In this document: piece by piece, positions 63,655 to 64,000 of the stretch
How positions within the stretch are numbered: position 1 is the stretch's first letter
Layout of the letters: each line of letters opens with the position of its first letter
Assembly: GCA_022844125.1 (NCBI GenBank)
Contig: JALHMI010000004.1
Coordinates: 1-64,000, forward strand
Direction: 5' to 3'
DNA: 64,000 bases
From: Pirellulales bacterium
GTDB taxonomy: Bacteria; Planctomycetota; Planctomycetia; Pirellulales; PALSA-1355
Made by a program: the position numbers and the translations under genes
The notes under the pieces: generated by a model
The model's input: only the letters and a program-made list of their open reading frames with translations
Told to the model about the DNA's origin: nothing
The model's database searches: none

Positions 63655-63820
63655 GCTGCTCGGGATGGCTCCTGCATGTCGCGAGGCCCAGGCGGGATGG
63701 CGGGGCTCGATCGTGTCTTCATACAACACAGTGGCAAGCTTCAACGCCGTCTATCTTAATGTACCCCCTGAACTCGGACAACAAGCCAAAGGGGTGCCGC
63801 CCGCAGGACTTGCGAGCAGA

Positions 63821-64000
63821 TCAGCCCGCGTGCCGCCCCATCCAGCTCAGATACCGCCGGGCATATTCGTCGAGATTCTCGCCACTGCCGCCGCCGCGAA
63901 TCGGGCTGCACATCTCGTAACTGGCCAGGCCCGCAAACCCACCCTCGGCCAGCCCGCGAAAGAACCCCTCAAAGTCGATGAACCCCTCGCCAAACGGCAC
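63821..64000 (-). CDS. C-terminal end of a sugar phosphate isomerase/epimerase (partial)
   Basis: The last 59 residues are visible before the TGA at 63821-63823: VPFGEGFIDFEGFFRGLAEG, then GGFAGLASYEMCSPIRGGG and ENLDEYARRYLSWMGRHAG. This is the strand 8 metal-Glu region (SYE) and C-terminal helix of the xylose-isomerase-like TIM-barrel family. The start lies beyond the window. It is transcribed in the same direction as the DUF1549/1553 gene, 166 bp upstream of it. Confidence 0.75.
   Translation of the reverse strand: MPFGEGFIDFEGFFRGLAEGGFAGLASYEMCSPIRGGGSGENLDEYARRYLSWMGRHAG

Overview
The window (about 60-65% GC by eye) looks like chromosome from a planctomycete, most likely order Pirellulales. 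The evidence is a DUF1501 gene beside a DUF1549/DUF1553 cytochrome-like gene, giant exported proteins starting with a LEDRRLLA-type N-terminal motif and ending in dockerin repeats, a PqqD/M50/HlyD/GAF export operon, an AsmA-like giant, and many short palindromic intergenic repeats. No rRNA, tRNA or CRISPR array was seen.

Layout. 1-8.6 kb: an XRE regulator with a promoter carrying a direct repeat, a PolB-type exonuclease, a TfoX-N protein, an esterase, peptidase T, a GT2 glycosyltransferase, a protein with HhH-like and HTH-like segments, and an MBL-fold hydrolase. 8.7-13.9 kb: an AsmA-like membrane protein and a lactate-racemase-N (DUF2088) protein. 13.9-22.6 kb: an accessory island, the most interesting part. 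22.6-31.2 kb: a double-VWA membrane protein and a three-gene export operon. 31.2-38.6 kb: a truncated GT4 protein, a DUF1501 remnant, an APC permease, a PLP-dependent sulfur amino acid enzyme, infA and an exported protein with a clear terminator. 38.8-46.9 kb: two tandem exported dockerin proteins sharing a Calx-beta, golvesin-like, choice-of-anchor-D and dockerin tail. 47-49 kb: lysA and a two-cluster ferredoxin. 49-55.7 kb: a TIM-barrel epimerase, a metallophosphoesterase, a PQQ-propeller protein, the complete EF-P set (epmB, efp, epmA) and csrA. 55.8-59.4 kb: a CaMKII-AD-like protein, thyX, a small conserved gene and murJ. 59.4-64 kb: DUF1501, DUF1549/1553 and the 3' end of another epimerase gene.

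The island is a mirror-image polymorphic-toxin locus. Two divergent toxin genes (15251-16891 minus; 18559-20148 plus) share a helical N-terminal module and a Gly/Ala-rich middle region but carry unrelated C-terminal toxin tips: one CdiA-CT-like, one with restriction-endonuclease-like motifs. Each is followed by an immunity-like gene overlapping it by exactly 4 nt (ATGA). Orphan or broken immunity-like genes flank them: a SUKH protein, a headless fragment, two small proteins, and one gene cut by an in-frame TAG. Just upstream of each toxin ATG lies a homologous GC-rich hairpin plus T tract. The inner stem differs completely in sequence between the copies yet is paired in both, and both copies sit in the same relative place. 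I interpret this as a transcription-attenuating leader for toxin expression, although the same DNA could also encode a conserved N-terminal peptide. This leader plus toxin family is the best candidate here for an undescribed system.
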